A stretch of DNA of 34,500 nucleotides from Pseudarthrobacter oxydans (GCF_013314975.1 NZ_JABTYH010000042.1:1-34500), one strand, 5' to 3'. Positions 24,632 through 32,928 are shown, numbered from the stretch's first letter. Notes: generated by a model not told the origin, from the letters alone. Program-made: numbers and translations.

Positions 24632-25870
24632 GTGTATTCCTATTTTTTTGAAAGAACTCATGCGCCGGAAGAGGGCGTCATCTTCGTTGAGATGCCGTTT
24701 GGGGTTAAAGACGGTTACGACTTTGACCGCTTTTACAACGGAATTCTTGTCCCGCTCCTGAGAAGAATCCATTTAAAACCGGAACGCTCAGACGGCATCT
24801 ATGGTCCGGTAGGCATCCTGGAGTTGATAATCCGCTCAATTCAGCGGGCTGAAATAGTGATCGTCGATCTTTCCGCAGCGTCCGTGAATGTAGGCTACGA
24901 ACTCTGCGCCGCACAGTTCTATGGCAAACGTTGTGTTTTTATCGCCATGGAGGGCTCAAAGATACCGACGGATCTGCCGAACAACCGCGTCCTCTGGTAC
25001 TCCCCTACAAATGACGTTTTCGCGGTTCATACCTTTGAAGAGCAACTTACAGCCCAGATCGAGGCTCTTCGAAAGGAACCGGCGGAGGAGATGGGGCCTG
25101 TCCGGTATGTGGGAATGACCAGAGTCCCCGGTACAGTCAAGGACGTCAAGCCGGAGTACGCCACCGTCATGACGTCTGACGGCGACCTTGGCTTTCTGAC
25201 GGGGGCTGACATCGATTACACCCGGGTCTATGACGACCTGACGAAGCGCCTGAAGATTGGCGAGCACCTAAACGGCGGATTCGTTATCGACCCGGTTACC
25301 CAGCGTCCCAAGTACTCACTCCTAAATGCGGAAGACAACCCCTGGCCTCGCATCGCCTCAGCCTACCCACTAGGTACAGCCTTCCGCGGGACAGTGGTCA
25401 GCACGAGCGCCGTGGGCGCCTTCGTACGGATTGTGGGTCGCGTCAATGGACTCGTACTCAAGCGGTCCTTTCCTTCTGGCCTTCCAGCCGTAGGGGAAGA
25501 ACTGGATGTGGAAATTTCCCGGGTGGATCTGACCAGTCGCAGAGTTGGTCTGGAGCTTCAACATCCCAGAGTTCCCGTTCCACTGGCCCTTCCTCAAGTG
25601 GGCGAGCACTTCGAGGCGGTGGTTGACCGCGTTGTACCCGTCACTGCTGAGGGCCGGGGCGGCTACGCCCTTTTAGAACTTGAGGGGTATAAGCGGCGGG
25701 GCTTGCTGCTGGCCAAAAATATGACTCCGGAGCTTCGCGAAGACTTCGACAAGGGTCTGCTCCAACCGGAAGAAATCATTACGGTGGAGGTTATCAGTGT
25801 CGACCGTGAGGCCGGCAAGATGCTACTGCGGGACCTCGAGGATCAGTTATCTGAGCCCCGCCCCGAGTAG
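24632..25870 (+). CDS. NDT/TIR-like nucleotide-processing domain fused to S1 RNA-binding domains
   Basis: A 412-residue fusion protein. GTG at 24632 is chosen over an in-frame GTG 93 bases earlier because AGGGAG lies 6-7 bases upstream and the domain starts directly after. Residues 15-150 match the nucleoside 2-deoxyribosyltransferase/TIR-like fold: FVEMPFG, then FDRFYNGILVPLL, then AEIVIVDLSAASVNVGYELCAA with Asp79, Asn86 and Glu90 as likely active-site residues. Three S1-like OB-fold segments follow: about 163-220, 248-310 (FRGTVVSTSAVGAFVRI then RRVGLEL, the clearest) and 323-402. Domains of the first kind are frequent in predicted nucleotide-signalling and anti-phage systems, and S1 domains bind RNA. 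The combination suggests an enzyme whose N-glycosidic activity is coupled to RNA or ribosome binding. Function unknown. Confidence 0.75.
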   Translation: MYSYFFERTHAPEEGVIFVEMPFGVKDGYDFDRFYNGILVPLLRRIHLKPERSDGIYGPVGILELIIRSIQRAEIVIVDLSAASVNVGYELCAAQFYGKRCVFIAMEGSKIPTDLPNNRVLWYSPTNDVFAVHTFEEQLTAQIEALRKEPAEEMGPVRYVGMTRVPGTVKDVKPEYATVMTSDGDLGFLTGADIDYTRVYDDLTKRLKIGEHLNGGFVIDPVTQRPKYSLLNAEDNPWPRIASAYPLGTAFRGTVVSTSAVGAFVRIVGRVNGLVLKRSFPSGLPAVGEELDVEISRVDLTSRRVGLELQHPRVPVPLALPQVGEHFEAVVDRVVPVTAEGRGGYALLELEGYKRRGLLLAKNMTPELREDFDKGLLQPEEIITVEVISVDREAGKMLLRDLEDQLSEPRPE

Positions 25871-25886
25871 CCTTCTCCTAATCTGA

Positions 25887-25929
25887 GTCCGCCTGGTCAA
25901 CGTCAGCTTGACCAGGCGGACTTCATTTT
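25887..25929 (+). terminator. Rho-independent terminator after the NDT-S1 gene
   Basis: Perfect 14-bp arms (25887-25900 and 25908-25921) around CGTCAGC, followed by TTCATTTT. It is only 16 bases after the stop codon. Confidence 0.9.
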
Positions 25930-26258
25930 GCTTAACAGTGCCAACCACGTTCAGGGCGAAGACTGTCACTTGCGGCCAACCCAAGGCGCCCCCAGGCGGC
26001 AGCAGAAGCCGGGAGAGCGGTTGCAAGGGTTTACCCCTGGCGCGCGTGATCGGCGTAAATCCTATCTGCGCGAGGCTGGATTTCTGCTGCGCAGCGTGAC
26101 GACTTTCTAGCTCGCAATGCGACTACGTCGGCAGTACATCCCAGGCCATGAGCTACCCCTCCATTCCAAACCGCTAAGTCATCAGCGTCGGCGTCCCCTG
26201 CAAAGGAGTTGATTCGGTCAGGACTTCATGCTGGCGACATGCCGGCCTGCAGCCGGTG
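25930..26258. other. Short stretch without a gene between convergent units
   Basis: I see no supported reading frame. A small CCGGC/GCCGG dyad around 26239-26253 sits just past the stop of the minus-strand operon and might help end its transcript. Confidence 0.4.
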
Positions 26259-26537
26259 TCAGATGAGCACGTCCAGCACGGCTGGCAAATACTTATGCAC
26301 TTGCTCCCGATCACTGTCCTTTTCTCGCTCAGAGAGTTCCTGGTACGGGGTCTCGATCTGAGTCTGCCAACGCGCGGCTAGCTCAGCGGGAATGACGAGG
26401 GAGCCATCATCCTGGCGTTCACACTGATCGTGTACGTACTGCTGCCAATGCGCCCACCTTTCGTGCTCGATGGCCGCCAGCCGTTCGACAGTTCGTACGC
26501 TTTCTAGCGCTTCACGGATTCTTTTATGTGAGGGCAT
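26259..26537 (-). CDS. RyR-domain-like small protein, third gene of the TIR-caspase operon
   Basis: A 92-residue protein. The ATG at 26537 overlaps the TGA of the caspase gene by one base (TGATG), indicating coupled translation. The core IEHERWAHWQQYVHD, then GSLVIPAELAARW, TPYQELSEREKDSDREQVHKYLP, follows the spacing of RyR-domain (ryanodine-receptor repeat) proteins: an H/E-x-W early on, then a Ser-Glu-Lys-Asp-Arg stretch. RyR domains have been predicted to sense nucleotide-type ligands in prokaryotic conflict systems. No membrane segment. It could be a sensor, regulator or substrate for the protease. Similar proteins also occur with phages, so a phage-derived origin is the alternative. Confidence 0.6.
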   Translation of the reverse strand: MPSHKRIREALESVRTVERLAAIEHERWAHWQQYVHDQCERQDDGSLVIPAELAARWQTQIETPYQELSEREKDSDREQVHKYLPAVLDVLI

Positions 26538-27514
26538 CAAATCAGGTCCTGTTTCACGAGCTTCCAATAGTGCTGGCCTAGCACCGTCAGCTCGCATGCT
26601 TTTGACTCCATCGCAGCATGCCACATGTGGGGCGCATCGACCGGTCGGACGAGGTTGACTTTGACCAACGCCTGCAACACCGCGAAATCAGCGTTCTTCG
26701 CCGGATCCGGCGGCGGCAGCGAGCCGTCATCGTAACCGCGCTCCGGCTCGTAGCTAGGGTCGAGCTGGAGCTGAGTGGTCGGCTCGTCAAACAACACGGT
26801 GAGCTTCTGCAGCTGGACGAGCTCGATCGGCGCCTTGGTCTCGCGGAGAGAAACGAACTTCTTTACGTTCGTCTTGAATACGGGCCGCTGCGCCCAGTTC
26901 CCAAGGGACTGGTCGATGTGCGCGTAAACGCTGCCTGGGGTGACGTCGCCCACAAGGTTGGCCGCGGCACCGCTCAACGCGTCCACGAGTAGGCTGGTGA
27001 ATACCCCAGAGCCGCCGGTCTCCATTGCGTACTGCTCAGCAGTCGACGCCGTCAGGATTGTGACGCCTTCCTTAATCTCAGCGACCTGAGCGGCGACAGG
27101 GTTGCCGCCCGCGATACCGCTGTGACAGCTGTCGAGGATGATCACCTTGTTCTTCGCCGGCGAGCTGTTTGCAAAGGTCATCACGTCGAACAGTGAGAGT
27201 CCGTCGTGCCCGTTAGCGCAGTCACTCGCACATAGGTATCCGCCGGCTCCATCGATGTAGCCGTGGCCTGAGAAATAAAACAGCGAGATTTCGGCGTCGT
27301 CCCTGAAGAGCTCCTCGACGGCTTCCCTCAGCTGTGTGCGGGTCACGGTGGCCCCGGGGCCGGTGCTCGTCATCAGCCTCGGCTGCTGAAAGTTGAGCGT
27401 GCCGTCCGCGTGCCGCTGGAGCACGGCCTTAACGGCGTGCGCGTCGTTCACTGCGCCATTCAGTGATCCGATCTGGTCGTAATAGTCGATCCCGACGATG
27501 AGCGCCTTACGCAT
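26537..27514 (-). CDS. Caspase-like protease (peptidase C14) with a winged-helix-like C-terminus
   Basis: A 325-residue cysteine protease. ATG at 27514 is preferred because GAGGAG lies upstream and the caspase fold begins directly with RKALIVGIDYY. The catalytic dyad is clear: His84 in FYFSGHGYID and Cys130 in IILDSCHSG. The fold fills about residues 1-210. The last 50 residues (VLQALVKVNLVRPVDAP, MWHAAMESKACELTVLGQHYWKLV) look like a small winged-helix effector-associated domain. Gene order is TIR, 11-base gap, caspase, 1-base overlap, RyR-like. In type IV Thoeris a TIR-made cyclic ADP-ribose isomer activates a caspase-like protease that degrades cell proteins; this gene fits the protease role, by family and context. 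Confidence 0.9.
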   Translation of the reverse strand: MRKALIVGIDYYDQIGSLNGAVNDAHAVKAVLQRHADGTLNFQQPRLMTSTGPGATVTRTQLREAVEELFRDDAEISLFYFSGHGYIDGAGGYLCASDCANGHDGLSLFDVMTFANSSPAKNKVIILDSCHSGIAGGNPVAAQVAEIKEGVTILTASTAEQYAMETGGSGVFTSLLVDALSGAAANLVGDVTPGSVYAHIDQSLGNWAQRPVFKTNVKKFVSLRETKAPIELVQLQKLTVLFDEPTTQLQLDPSYEPERGYDDGSLPPPDPAKNADFAVLQALVKVNLVRPVDAPHMWHAAMESKACELTVLGQHYWKLVKQDLI

Positions 27515-27525
27515 GGTGCCGCTCC

Positions 27526-27954
27526 TCAGAGAGAGTCGATGAAGGTGGCAATGTTCACGTCGGTCCAAGCAACCGTGCGAACCCCAGCCAACACCGTGCG
27601 GTCACTCGAGTACGCCCAAACACCGAGAAGCGGCTTGCCTTCTTCCTTGGCGCATTGAATTTCCCACTTTTGTCCGGAGGACGCCAGCGAGTTCTTGCTC
27701 ACCAACGCGATCACCCCGTGCGAGCGACGGATGCGCGTCCGGACTTTGTCCTTCCAGCCGGAATCGTAGGGCTCCTTCACCGACATATCGATGAACTCGT
27801 AGGGTGCCCGAGGATGCAGCGACTGCCCTTTCAACAGATCTCGCTGGCGCTGGTCCTCAATAGCAAACGCAACGAAAACGGTCTTCTTCTCAGCCAAACC
27901 GGGCCTCCCCATATATACGAGCTTGCAACCTTCGTTAGTCGCAATGAAACTCAT
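27526..27954 (-). CDS. MTH538-type TIR-like protein (DUF1863), Thoeris ThsB-like
   Basis: A 142-residue TIR-like protein. Start is either ATG 27954 or ATG 27912 (GAAGG rather far upstream); neither is decisive. The first strand TVFVAFAIEDQRQRDLLKG, then YEFIDMSVKEPYDSGWKDKVRTRIRRSHGVIALVSKNSL, then SGQKWEIQCAKEEGKPLLGVW match the MTH538 TIR-like family, to which ThsB proteins of Thoeris belong. Glu98 in QKWEIQ is a candidate catalytic glutamate for NAD-derived signal synthesis. The gene is followed by the caspase gene after 11 bases, arguing for a shared operon in which this protein makes the activator. The start uncertainty does not affect the domain. Confidence 0.82.
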   Translation of the reverse strand: MSFIATNEGCKLVYMGRPGLAEKKTVFVAFAIEDQRQRDLLKGQSLHPRAPYEFIDMSVKEPYDSGWKDKVRTRIRRSHGVIALVSKNSLASSGQKWEIQCAKEEGKPLLGVWAYSSDRTVLAGVRTVAWTDVNIATFIDSL

Positions 27955-28222
27955 ACTGAGAGTATCGGCAGCGACTGACGTTTTCCCTTGCGGGAAGTGC
28001 AGGTTGCGCAGTGCAGAAAAGGGTGTTGTGTTCCCGTGGCACCCGACCTGGCCTTCGGGCTAGGACCTGAACATCGTTAGGAAGGTCCGAAAGGCATTTC
28101 CTGACAGACAATCTGGCCTATTTTCAATCTGACACCGTCTGGAGGGCAGGGCTCACGTTGAAGCATCACATGTGTGGCTACTTCAGACCTCGTGAGAACT
28201 CTTTCAAGTACAACATCTACCG

Positions 28223-29020
28223 CTAATGAGGCCCTGTGGGGGTTGCCGTAGTGGTGGGTGTGCCCGTAACGGCAGTCGCCATGAGCGATCGCATCATCTC
28301 CTGTATCTGGGCGTGCTCATTTGATGAGGTGTAGGCCTTTGCTTCGGTCATCGTTTCGAAGTGCCGATAGGCAGCGAAAATGATCGGACGAAGAGGGCTG
28401 CTGTTTGAGGGAACGTCAATACCGGCAAGGGTAGTGAAATGAGATGGGTCCTCTTGCTGCGCTGTGGAGGGGTTGCCAACTACTCCTACAATCAGCCGAA
28501 CGTTGTCCTCCCACCTGTTCGCCTTCTGAAGGTCTTTCCGTGAAGTAAGGTCCATGGCCTTGGTTTGGATTACGTATGTTTTGTCGCCCAGCATTCCCTG
28601 CCCGGGGACTTCTCCGAGGTAGCTAACAGCCATATCCCCGCATACTCGCTCGCACGGGTAGGCCGAGAACTGCGGTTGGAGGTGCAAGGAGGCAATTTCC
28701 GCGCCCGATTCATTAGAGACCACGAAGGGACCGCCTTCCTGGTTGGGCGGACCAGTATTTGTCACGGTCCAGGTTGCGGGGTAGTCGAAGGAGAAAGCTA
28801 CATCAAACTCCACGCCGTTGAAGGTCGCGTTAGAAGACGTCGGAGCCCTCTTCGTGGGCACAGGCGACTCGGTGTTCGGCTCTGCAGATCTTGTGGTGGA
28901 AGTTTCGGAGGGCTCTGGCGTTGGCCCTGCAGTACAGGCTGTCAGAGTCGAAGTTAGTGCCAGACAGAAGACAATAACCTTCATGGTCGTGGGCATCATT
29001 CCACTTCGTTGTACAGTCAC
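28223..29020 (-). CDS. Predicted lipoprotein of unknown function
   Basis: A 265-residue secreted lipoprotein. The N-terminus carries a basic start, a hydrophobic helix and a lipobox ending LTAC (Cys29), followed by a Thr/Ser/Pro-rich linker of about 40 residues. The globular part from about residue 68 begins VEFDVAFSFDYPATW, the beginning of a PsbP- or DUF-type beta fold common in actinobacterial lipoproteins. It has two cysteines (CERVC) that could form a disulfide. Start taken as GTG 29020 with GAGG upstream; two nearby ATG codons are alternatives. It lies on the minus strand between the Thoeris-like operon and the mobilisation genes; no link to either is evident. Confidence 0.75.
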   Translation of the reverse strand: MTVQRSGMMPTTMKVIVFCLALTSTLTACTAGPTPEPSETSTTRSAEPNTESPVPTKRAPTSSNATFNGVEFDVAFSFDYPATWTVTNTGPPNQEGGPFVVSNESGAEIASLHLQPQFSAYPCERVCGDMAVSYLGEVPGQGMLGDKTYVIQTKAMDLTSRKDLQKANRWEDNVRLIVGVVGNPSTAQQEDPSHFTTLAGIDVPSNSSPLRPIIFAAYRHFETMTEAKAYTSSNEHAQIQEMMRSLMATAVTGTPTTTATPTGPH

Positions 29021-29105
29021 AGCGCCTCTTCCGTAAACCGTCAGTCCCTGCCGTTCATAGCATCTACCTACTCCGGGCTTCTCGGCCTAACCGCCACGCG
29101 GGCAG

Positions 29106-29864
29106 CTATCGTTCGAGTCCTCCGCGTTCCAGGGTCTTCCCCTGGCCCATTTGCTTGGCCATTTTTGTCGTCTTAGCAAGAGAGGGTTTTTGAGCAACGG
29201 CGGCAGTCGCCGGTGTGCTCTGGTGTTTGTCGGCCAGGAGGCGGGAGTTGACCGCTTCACGGTCGCCCTTGCCCTCGAGGCTTTCCGCCAGCTGCTGGCG
29301 CCGTTCCGGGGAATCGTAACCCGGTTCGTCCTGTGCCTTCTGTGCTGCCTTGTCCTGCCTGTTGGCACCTGCCACAGCGACGCCGGCTACCGCTTCATCG
29401 GTGCGTGCAGCAGAGGCTTTGGTCCGTTCGTTTTCGGCGTCGGTTCGTGCTTGCTGTGTCCGGGTGAGGGCTGCGGACACGGACGCTTCGTCCGCTCCTG
29501 GGTTGTTTACGTCGATGCCGTACCGTGCTTGCACCTGGTCTCTGATGTGTTCTGCTGCTTGGGCCGCTTCGGGGTCGTATGCCTTCCACGCCGTGGCCGT
29601 CTGGTGGGCCTGTTCGATCATGCCGGGGGTGGCTTTGTCCCACCAGCCGTCACGTGCGGTGGGTGGGAGCTGTGCGCGGGCGGCTGCGCGTTGGGCGTCG
29701 AAGCGTTCCTGCAGTTGGCGTGCTCGTTGTTCTTCGGCGGCGGCGATGTTGCGTTGTTCTTCTTCCCGCATTCGCGCCAGTTGTTCGCCGATGCGTGCGG
29801 CGACCATCAGCCCTGTACGCATAGCGCCGTCTACTGCTTCGTCCATTCCGTCTGCTTCGCTCAT
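29106..29864 (-). CDS. Charged coiled-coil protein downstream of the relaxase
   Basis: A 252-residue hydrophilic protein. Residues 28-65 are a heptad-like stretch rich in Glu, Arg, Ala and Gln, consistent with a coiled coil. A WWDKATPGMIEQAHQTATAWKAYDP segment is the most conserved-looking part. The C-terminal 60 residues are Ala/Lys/Gln-rich and likely disordered. The gene starts 9 bases after the relaxase stop on the same strand, so it is part of the mobilisation operon and may be a relaxosome or transfer accessory. I do not recognise a specific family. Confidence 0.7.
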   Translation of the reverse strand: MSEADGMDEAVDGAMRTGLMVAARIGEQLARMREEEQRNIAAAEEQRARQLQERFDAQRAAARAQLPPTARDGWWDKATPGMIEQAHQTATAWKAYDPEAAQAAEHIRDQVQARYGIDVNNPGADEASVSAALTRTQQARTDAENERTKASAARTDEAVAGVAVAGANRQDKAAQKAQDEPGYDSPERRQQLAESLEGKGDREAVNSRLLADKHQSTPATAAVAQKPSLAKTTKMAKQMGQGKTLERGGLER

Positions 29865-29873
29865 GCTTCTCCC

Positions 29874-31478
29874 CTATCGCTCGATCCCTGGTTTCGGATG
29901 GTGGTCCTGGCGTGGTTCCTGCGGGCCGGTAGGCCCAGCCTGCTGCAGTGTCTTTTCTGCCCTGGTGAGTGTCGTCGGGATGGGTGCGCCGCCGCGGGAT
30001 CGTTCGGCGATGAGCCGTGCCCGGAAGGCTTCTTCGCTGGCTCCCGGGTGCTGTTCCCGCAGTGCTTCCATGGTGATGGGCTGTGCTTTGAGGGTGTGTG
30101 TTGTGGCGCTGGCTTCGACGGCCTTGCTGGCGGCGGTGACGGCTGCGGCGAGGCCGCGGATGCGGCGGAGGTCGTCGGTGGCTTTGTGCATGTCGTGGAT
30201 GGCGCGTGCGGTCTGGGCGAGTTGGCGGAACATCAGGGCGTAGGCTGCCCGTTCGCTCTTGGAGGTGGCCGCCAGCAGGATCATTGTCGCGCCGCGTGCC
30301 GACGGCAGCGCGGCCGCGGGCCGTTTCGGGTAGCGGCGGAGCTGGGCTGATTTGGACAGCTCGCGTGCGGCGTCTGCCAGTGGCCCGGGGGTGGGTTCGA
30401 TGCGCTTGGACCAGGCACCAAATGCCGCTGCGGTTTCGCGGGCTGCCTGCGCCCAGGCGGCGTGGTCGTTGTGCGGGGTGGTGGCCAGCTTCTCGCGGAG
30501 AGCGCTGACGTCGTTGGCGTACTTGCTCCACAGTTCCGCGGAGGGCTGCAGTGTCTCTCTTCCCGGGGCTACGGGTCGGCGGTTGCGTGCTGCTGCGTTC
30601 CATTCTGCGACGGCAGCGGTTGCAGTTTCGGGGGTGCTTTCCCATTCACTGCGGAGTTTGGGCAGGGCCAGGTCGCGGCCCAGGGAGTTACCGCCGAACC
30701 AGACGGCCCGCTCCCCCTTGCGTGGCCGTTCTGCGACAGAGTATCCGGTCACGACGTCGGTGCGGCCGGCAGCGTAGCGGGGCCGTACAAGGAGGCCTTC
30801 TTGGCGGGCGCGGCGGACGAACTCGGCTTCGTCCGTTGACGCCGCTGCGCAGGTGCGGACCTTGCGGGCGAGGCTGTGGCGTTCGACCTCGGGCAGTCCG
30901 TGGCGGGTGGCTTTGGCTTGTTCCGCGGGGGTGTATCCGCGTTCGGCGCGGACCGCTTCGAGTTCGGTGAGTCCGTACTTTTTCTCCAGCGCCCGGGCGA
31001 CCTGTTGGGACTTGTACTTGCTCTTCCAGCTGTTCCATTTGGTGCCGTCGTCGCGGACCATGCTGGCCACGATGTGGATGTGGTCGTTGCCGTTCTTGCT
31101 TAGTCCGTGGCGGACGGCAACCCATCGGGCCGGGGCCTTTCCGCCGTCCTCGGTGAAGTCCATCTCTTTCATGAAGTCGTTAGCGATGGCGCCCCACTGC
31201 TCATCGGTGAGCTGGCCTTCTTCTGCCGCCAGGCTCAGTGAGCAGTGGAAGACGTGGCCGCCGTCGACCTCGGTTTTGTAGAACTGCTTGGCGCGGTCCA
31301 GGGCGTTGGCGATGTCCAGGGCCGCGTCGCGGTTCAGTTCGTTGTCGTCGTGCCACGCCATGAGCGCGGGGTCACCGGCAACGAGGTGCGGTTCCTCGTG
31401 TTCGTTGGCACGTCCCGGGCCGGCGAGGTAGATCATCAGGCCCGCCATGCGGTCGCCCTGGGTGATGTTCGGAATCAC
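29874..31478 (-). CDS. mobA: Relaxase / mobilisation protein MobA-like
   Basis: A 534-residue relaxase that nicks oriT and stays linked to the transferred strand. The N-terminal domain has the actinobacterial MobA-like layout: MIPNITQG, a likely catalytic Tyr17 in MIYLAGPGR, NEHEEPHLVAG, the HVFHCSLSL strand, and the metal-binding HIH (133-135) in NDHIHIVASM. GTG at 31478 is used; an in-frame ATG lies 10 codons later. The C-terminal two-thirds is Ala/Arg-rich and helical. The mobC-like gene lies 7 bases upstream. No type IV secretion genes are in the window, so the element may be mobilisable rather than self-conjugative, or the rest may lie outside. Confidence 0.88.
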   Translation of the reverse strand: MIPNITQGDRMAGLMIYLAGPGRANEHEEPHLVAGDPALMAWHDDNELNRDAALDIANALDRAKQFYKTEVDGGHVFHCSLSLAAEEGQLTDEQWGAIANDFMKEMDFTEDGGKAPARWVAVRHGLSKNGNDHIHIVASMVRDDGTKWNSWKSKYKSQQVARALEKKYGLTELEAVRAERGYTPAEQAKATRHGLPEVERHSLARKVRTCAAASTDEAEFVRRARQEGLLVRPRYAAGRTDVVTGYSVAERPRKGERAVWFGGNSLGRDLALPKLRSEWESTPETATAAVAEWNAAARNRRPVAPGRETLQPSAELWSKYANDVSALREKLATTPHNDHAAWAQAARETAAAFGAWSKRIEPTPGPLADAARELSKSAQLRRYPKRPAAALPSARGATMILLAATSKSERAAYALMFRQLAQTARAIHDMHKATDDLRRIRGLAAAVTAASKAVEASATTHTLKAQPITMEALREQHPGASEEAFRARLIAERSRGGAPIPTTLTRAEKTLQQAGPTGPQEPRQDHHPKPGIER

Positions 31479-31485
31479 GCCTGGA

Positions 31486-31881
31486 TCACCTGCCGGCCAT
31501 GTCAGCGAGCTGACGGTCTATCCGGATGATGACGCTCTTGGCGTGCGCAATAGCGGGCGCCGCATCAGCTGGTACTTCACCCGTTGAATTGGCGTGACGG
31601 GCAATCTGGTTGATGTTGTTCGCCACGGACCCGATCAGGCGCTGCAGGTTCGAAAGCTGCATGAATTGGTCACGCCGCTCCGACGGGCTTTCACTGTCCT
31701 CGTTCAACGCCGCTTCGATCAGGAGCCGCGGGATCGTGACGCGGTGCTTCTCCGCCAGGGCCAGCAGCTGGGCCTCTTCTTCGGGGCTGACCTTGACCTC
31801 GTGACGGTGCATCCTGCCACCGTCAACGTTCGCGCGGCGGCGGCGGGACTTCCAACCGGCGAAGCCGCTACCTTCACTCAT
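31486..31881 (-). CDS. mobC: MobC-like relaxosome accessory protein
   Basis: A 131-residue protein, ribbon-helix-helix-like at the N-terminal half (HEVKVSPEEEAQLLALAEKHRVTIPRLLIEAAL) and then the MobC signature with FMQLSNLQRLIGSVANNINQIARHAN. It likely binds oriT and helps the relaxase. The first about 23 residues are Arg-rich and may not belong to the folded part; ATG 31812 (MHRHEVKV) is an alternative start. It is the first gene of the minus-strand mobilisation operon. Confidence 0.85.
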   Translation of the reverse strand: MSEGSGFAGWKSRRRRANVDGGRMHRHEVKVSPEEEAQLLALAEKHRVTIPRLLIEAALNEDSESPSERRDQFMQLSNLQRLIGSVANNINQIARHANSTGEVPADAAPAIAHAKSVIIRIDRQLADMAGR

Positions 31882-31982
31882 CTGTGTCCGCCCCTCCCCT
31901 ACCTTGCCAGCGCAGCGACCCGGAAACCCCGGGACCAGACACCAGTCTGCCGCGACCGGAACGCAGTTCCCGGGAGCGACAC

Positions 31983-32003
31983 GAACTTAGCCCGGCTAAG
32001 TTC
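31983..32003. other. Candidate oriT inverted repeat
   Basis: Perfect 9-bp arms GAACTTAGC (31983-31991) and GCTAAGTTC (31995-32003) around CCG, about 100 bases upstream of mobC. A second small dyad, CAGAC/GTCTG, lies near 31937-31950. Such repeats next to nic are typical of oriT upstream of mobC-mobA operons. The nic site is not identified. Confidence 0.45.
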
Positions 32004-32129
32004 CCAGCTTGCTCCACCGCAGTCGGTTCCTGCTCCTTTCGCGCCTTTGGTGCTTTGCTAGTCAGGAAGTGGCACGCCGCTGCGCGTCGCTGCCGGAAAA
32101 GCGGGTCGCCCTGTGGTTACGGTGGGGGC

Positions 32130-32438
32130 ATGCCAACCATTGATATTGAACAGACCCGCAATCAGGCCCGCGCCCTTCTGGACTCGCGCATCGAGTCCGT
32201 CACGAACCTGGTCAAGGCCAGGCAGCGCATCACTGACCTGCGCGAGCAGCTCGCCGACGCCGAGCGTGAAGACAAGCGCGCCTACGTTCGCGCCACCAAA
32301 GACGGCTGGAGCCCCGAGGAGCTGAAGAAGCTCGGTCTGGAATCCGGCGCCGCCACCCGTCGCCGAAAGCCGGCCACCACACGTACCCAGGACGACAATT
32401 CCCCGTCCACTGACGACGGGGTTACCGCGGCCGAGTAA
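32130..32438 (+). CDS. Small coiled-coil plasmid protein of unknown function
   Basis: A 102-residue hydrophilic protein. Residues 5-55 form a heptad-like helix (ARALLDSRIESVTNLVKARQRITDLREQLADAEREDKRAY), then SPEELKKLGL and a disordered Arg/Thr tail. The ATG at 32130 has GGTGGGGG upstream. It is divergent from mobC and shares the intergenic region with the candidate oriT, so it may belong to mobilisation or maintenance. Family not recognised. Confidence 0.6.
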   Translation: MPTIDIEQTRNQARALLDSRIESVTNLVKARQRITDLREQLADAEREDKRAYVRATKDGWSPEELKKLGLESGAATRRRKPATTRTQDDNSPSTDDGVTAAE

Positions 32439-32709
32439 GCTTGCCCCTCGCCCACATGTGCACGGCAAAAGCCCAACCGCTCCGCTGCTTTTCCCGCACA
32501 CATCTGGACGACGGGACCCTTCGGACCACCTGCACACAACCACCACGTCACCGCACGTGCCCACGTCGCCCTTAAGCGAGCGGTGGCTGTGCACAGCCTC
32601 TGTTGGATGCGGGGTCGGGACGGGGCAGTTTCCCTGGGCCAGGCCTCGCTGCTGCCGTCCCAGCTCCTGGACGTGGCGAGGTCTTTTTCAGCCGGGAGCA
32701 CACATGGTT
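32439..32709. other. Short stretch without a gene
   Basis: About 270 bases after the coiled-coil gene with no supported frame. It leads into the hairpin-rich tract. Confidence 0.4.
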
Positions 32710-32742
32710 AAGGCTCCGCACCAGTTGGGTGCGGAGCCTTTT
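32710..32742. terminator. Rho-independent terminator
   Basis: Perfect 13-bp arms (32710-32722 and 32728-32740) around AGTTG, followed by TT; together with the last stem bases this makes a TTTT run. It lies between convergent genes. Confidence 0.85.
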
Positions 32743-32830
32743 GCTGTCTCTGCAGCGACGTGTCTAGACCTCTGCCCGCAAGGCGGCTCGTTCGCTCTGC
32801 CTGGTTGTGCGCGGCGTGTGTGGTTAAACA

Positions 32831-32862
32831 AAAACAGGCCGGCTGGAGGGTCGGCCTGTTTT
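32831..32862. terminator. Bidirectional terminator
   Basis: AAAACAGGCCG (32831-32841) pairs perfectly with CGGCCTGTTTT (32852-32862), so either strand ends in a T tract. It fits the convergent arrangement of the small coiled-coil gene and the ParB-type gene. Confidence 0.8.
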
Positions 32863-32928
32863 CGCTCCTCGGACAAAGGAGATCTTGCAGACTCAGCGTA
32901 GCTGAGCATGTTTCTCTGAACCCAGTTG

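Noticed and set aside
29151..30350. Long plus-strand frame opposite the mobilisation genes
   Set aside because: It is antisense to clear relaxase and accessory genes; the Cys- and Gly-rich translation is the usual mirror of GC-rich coding DNA.
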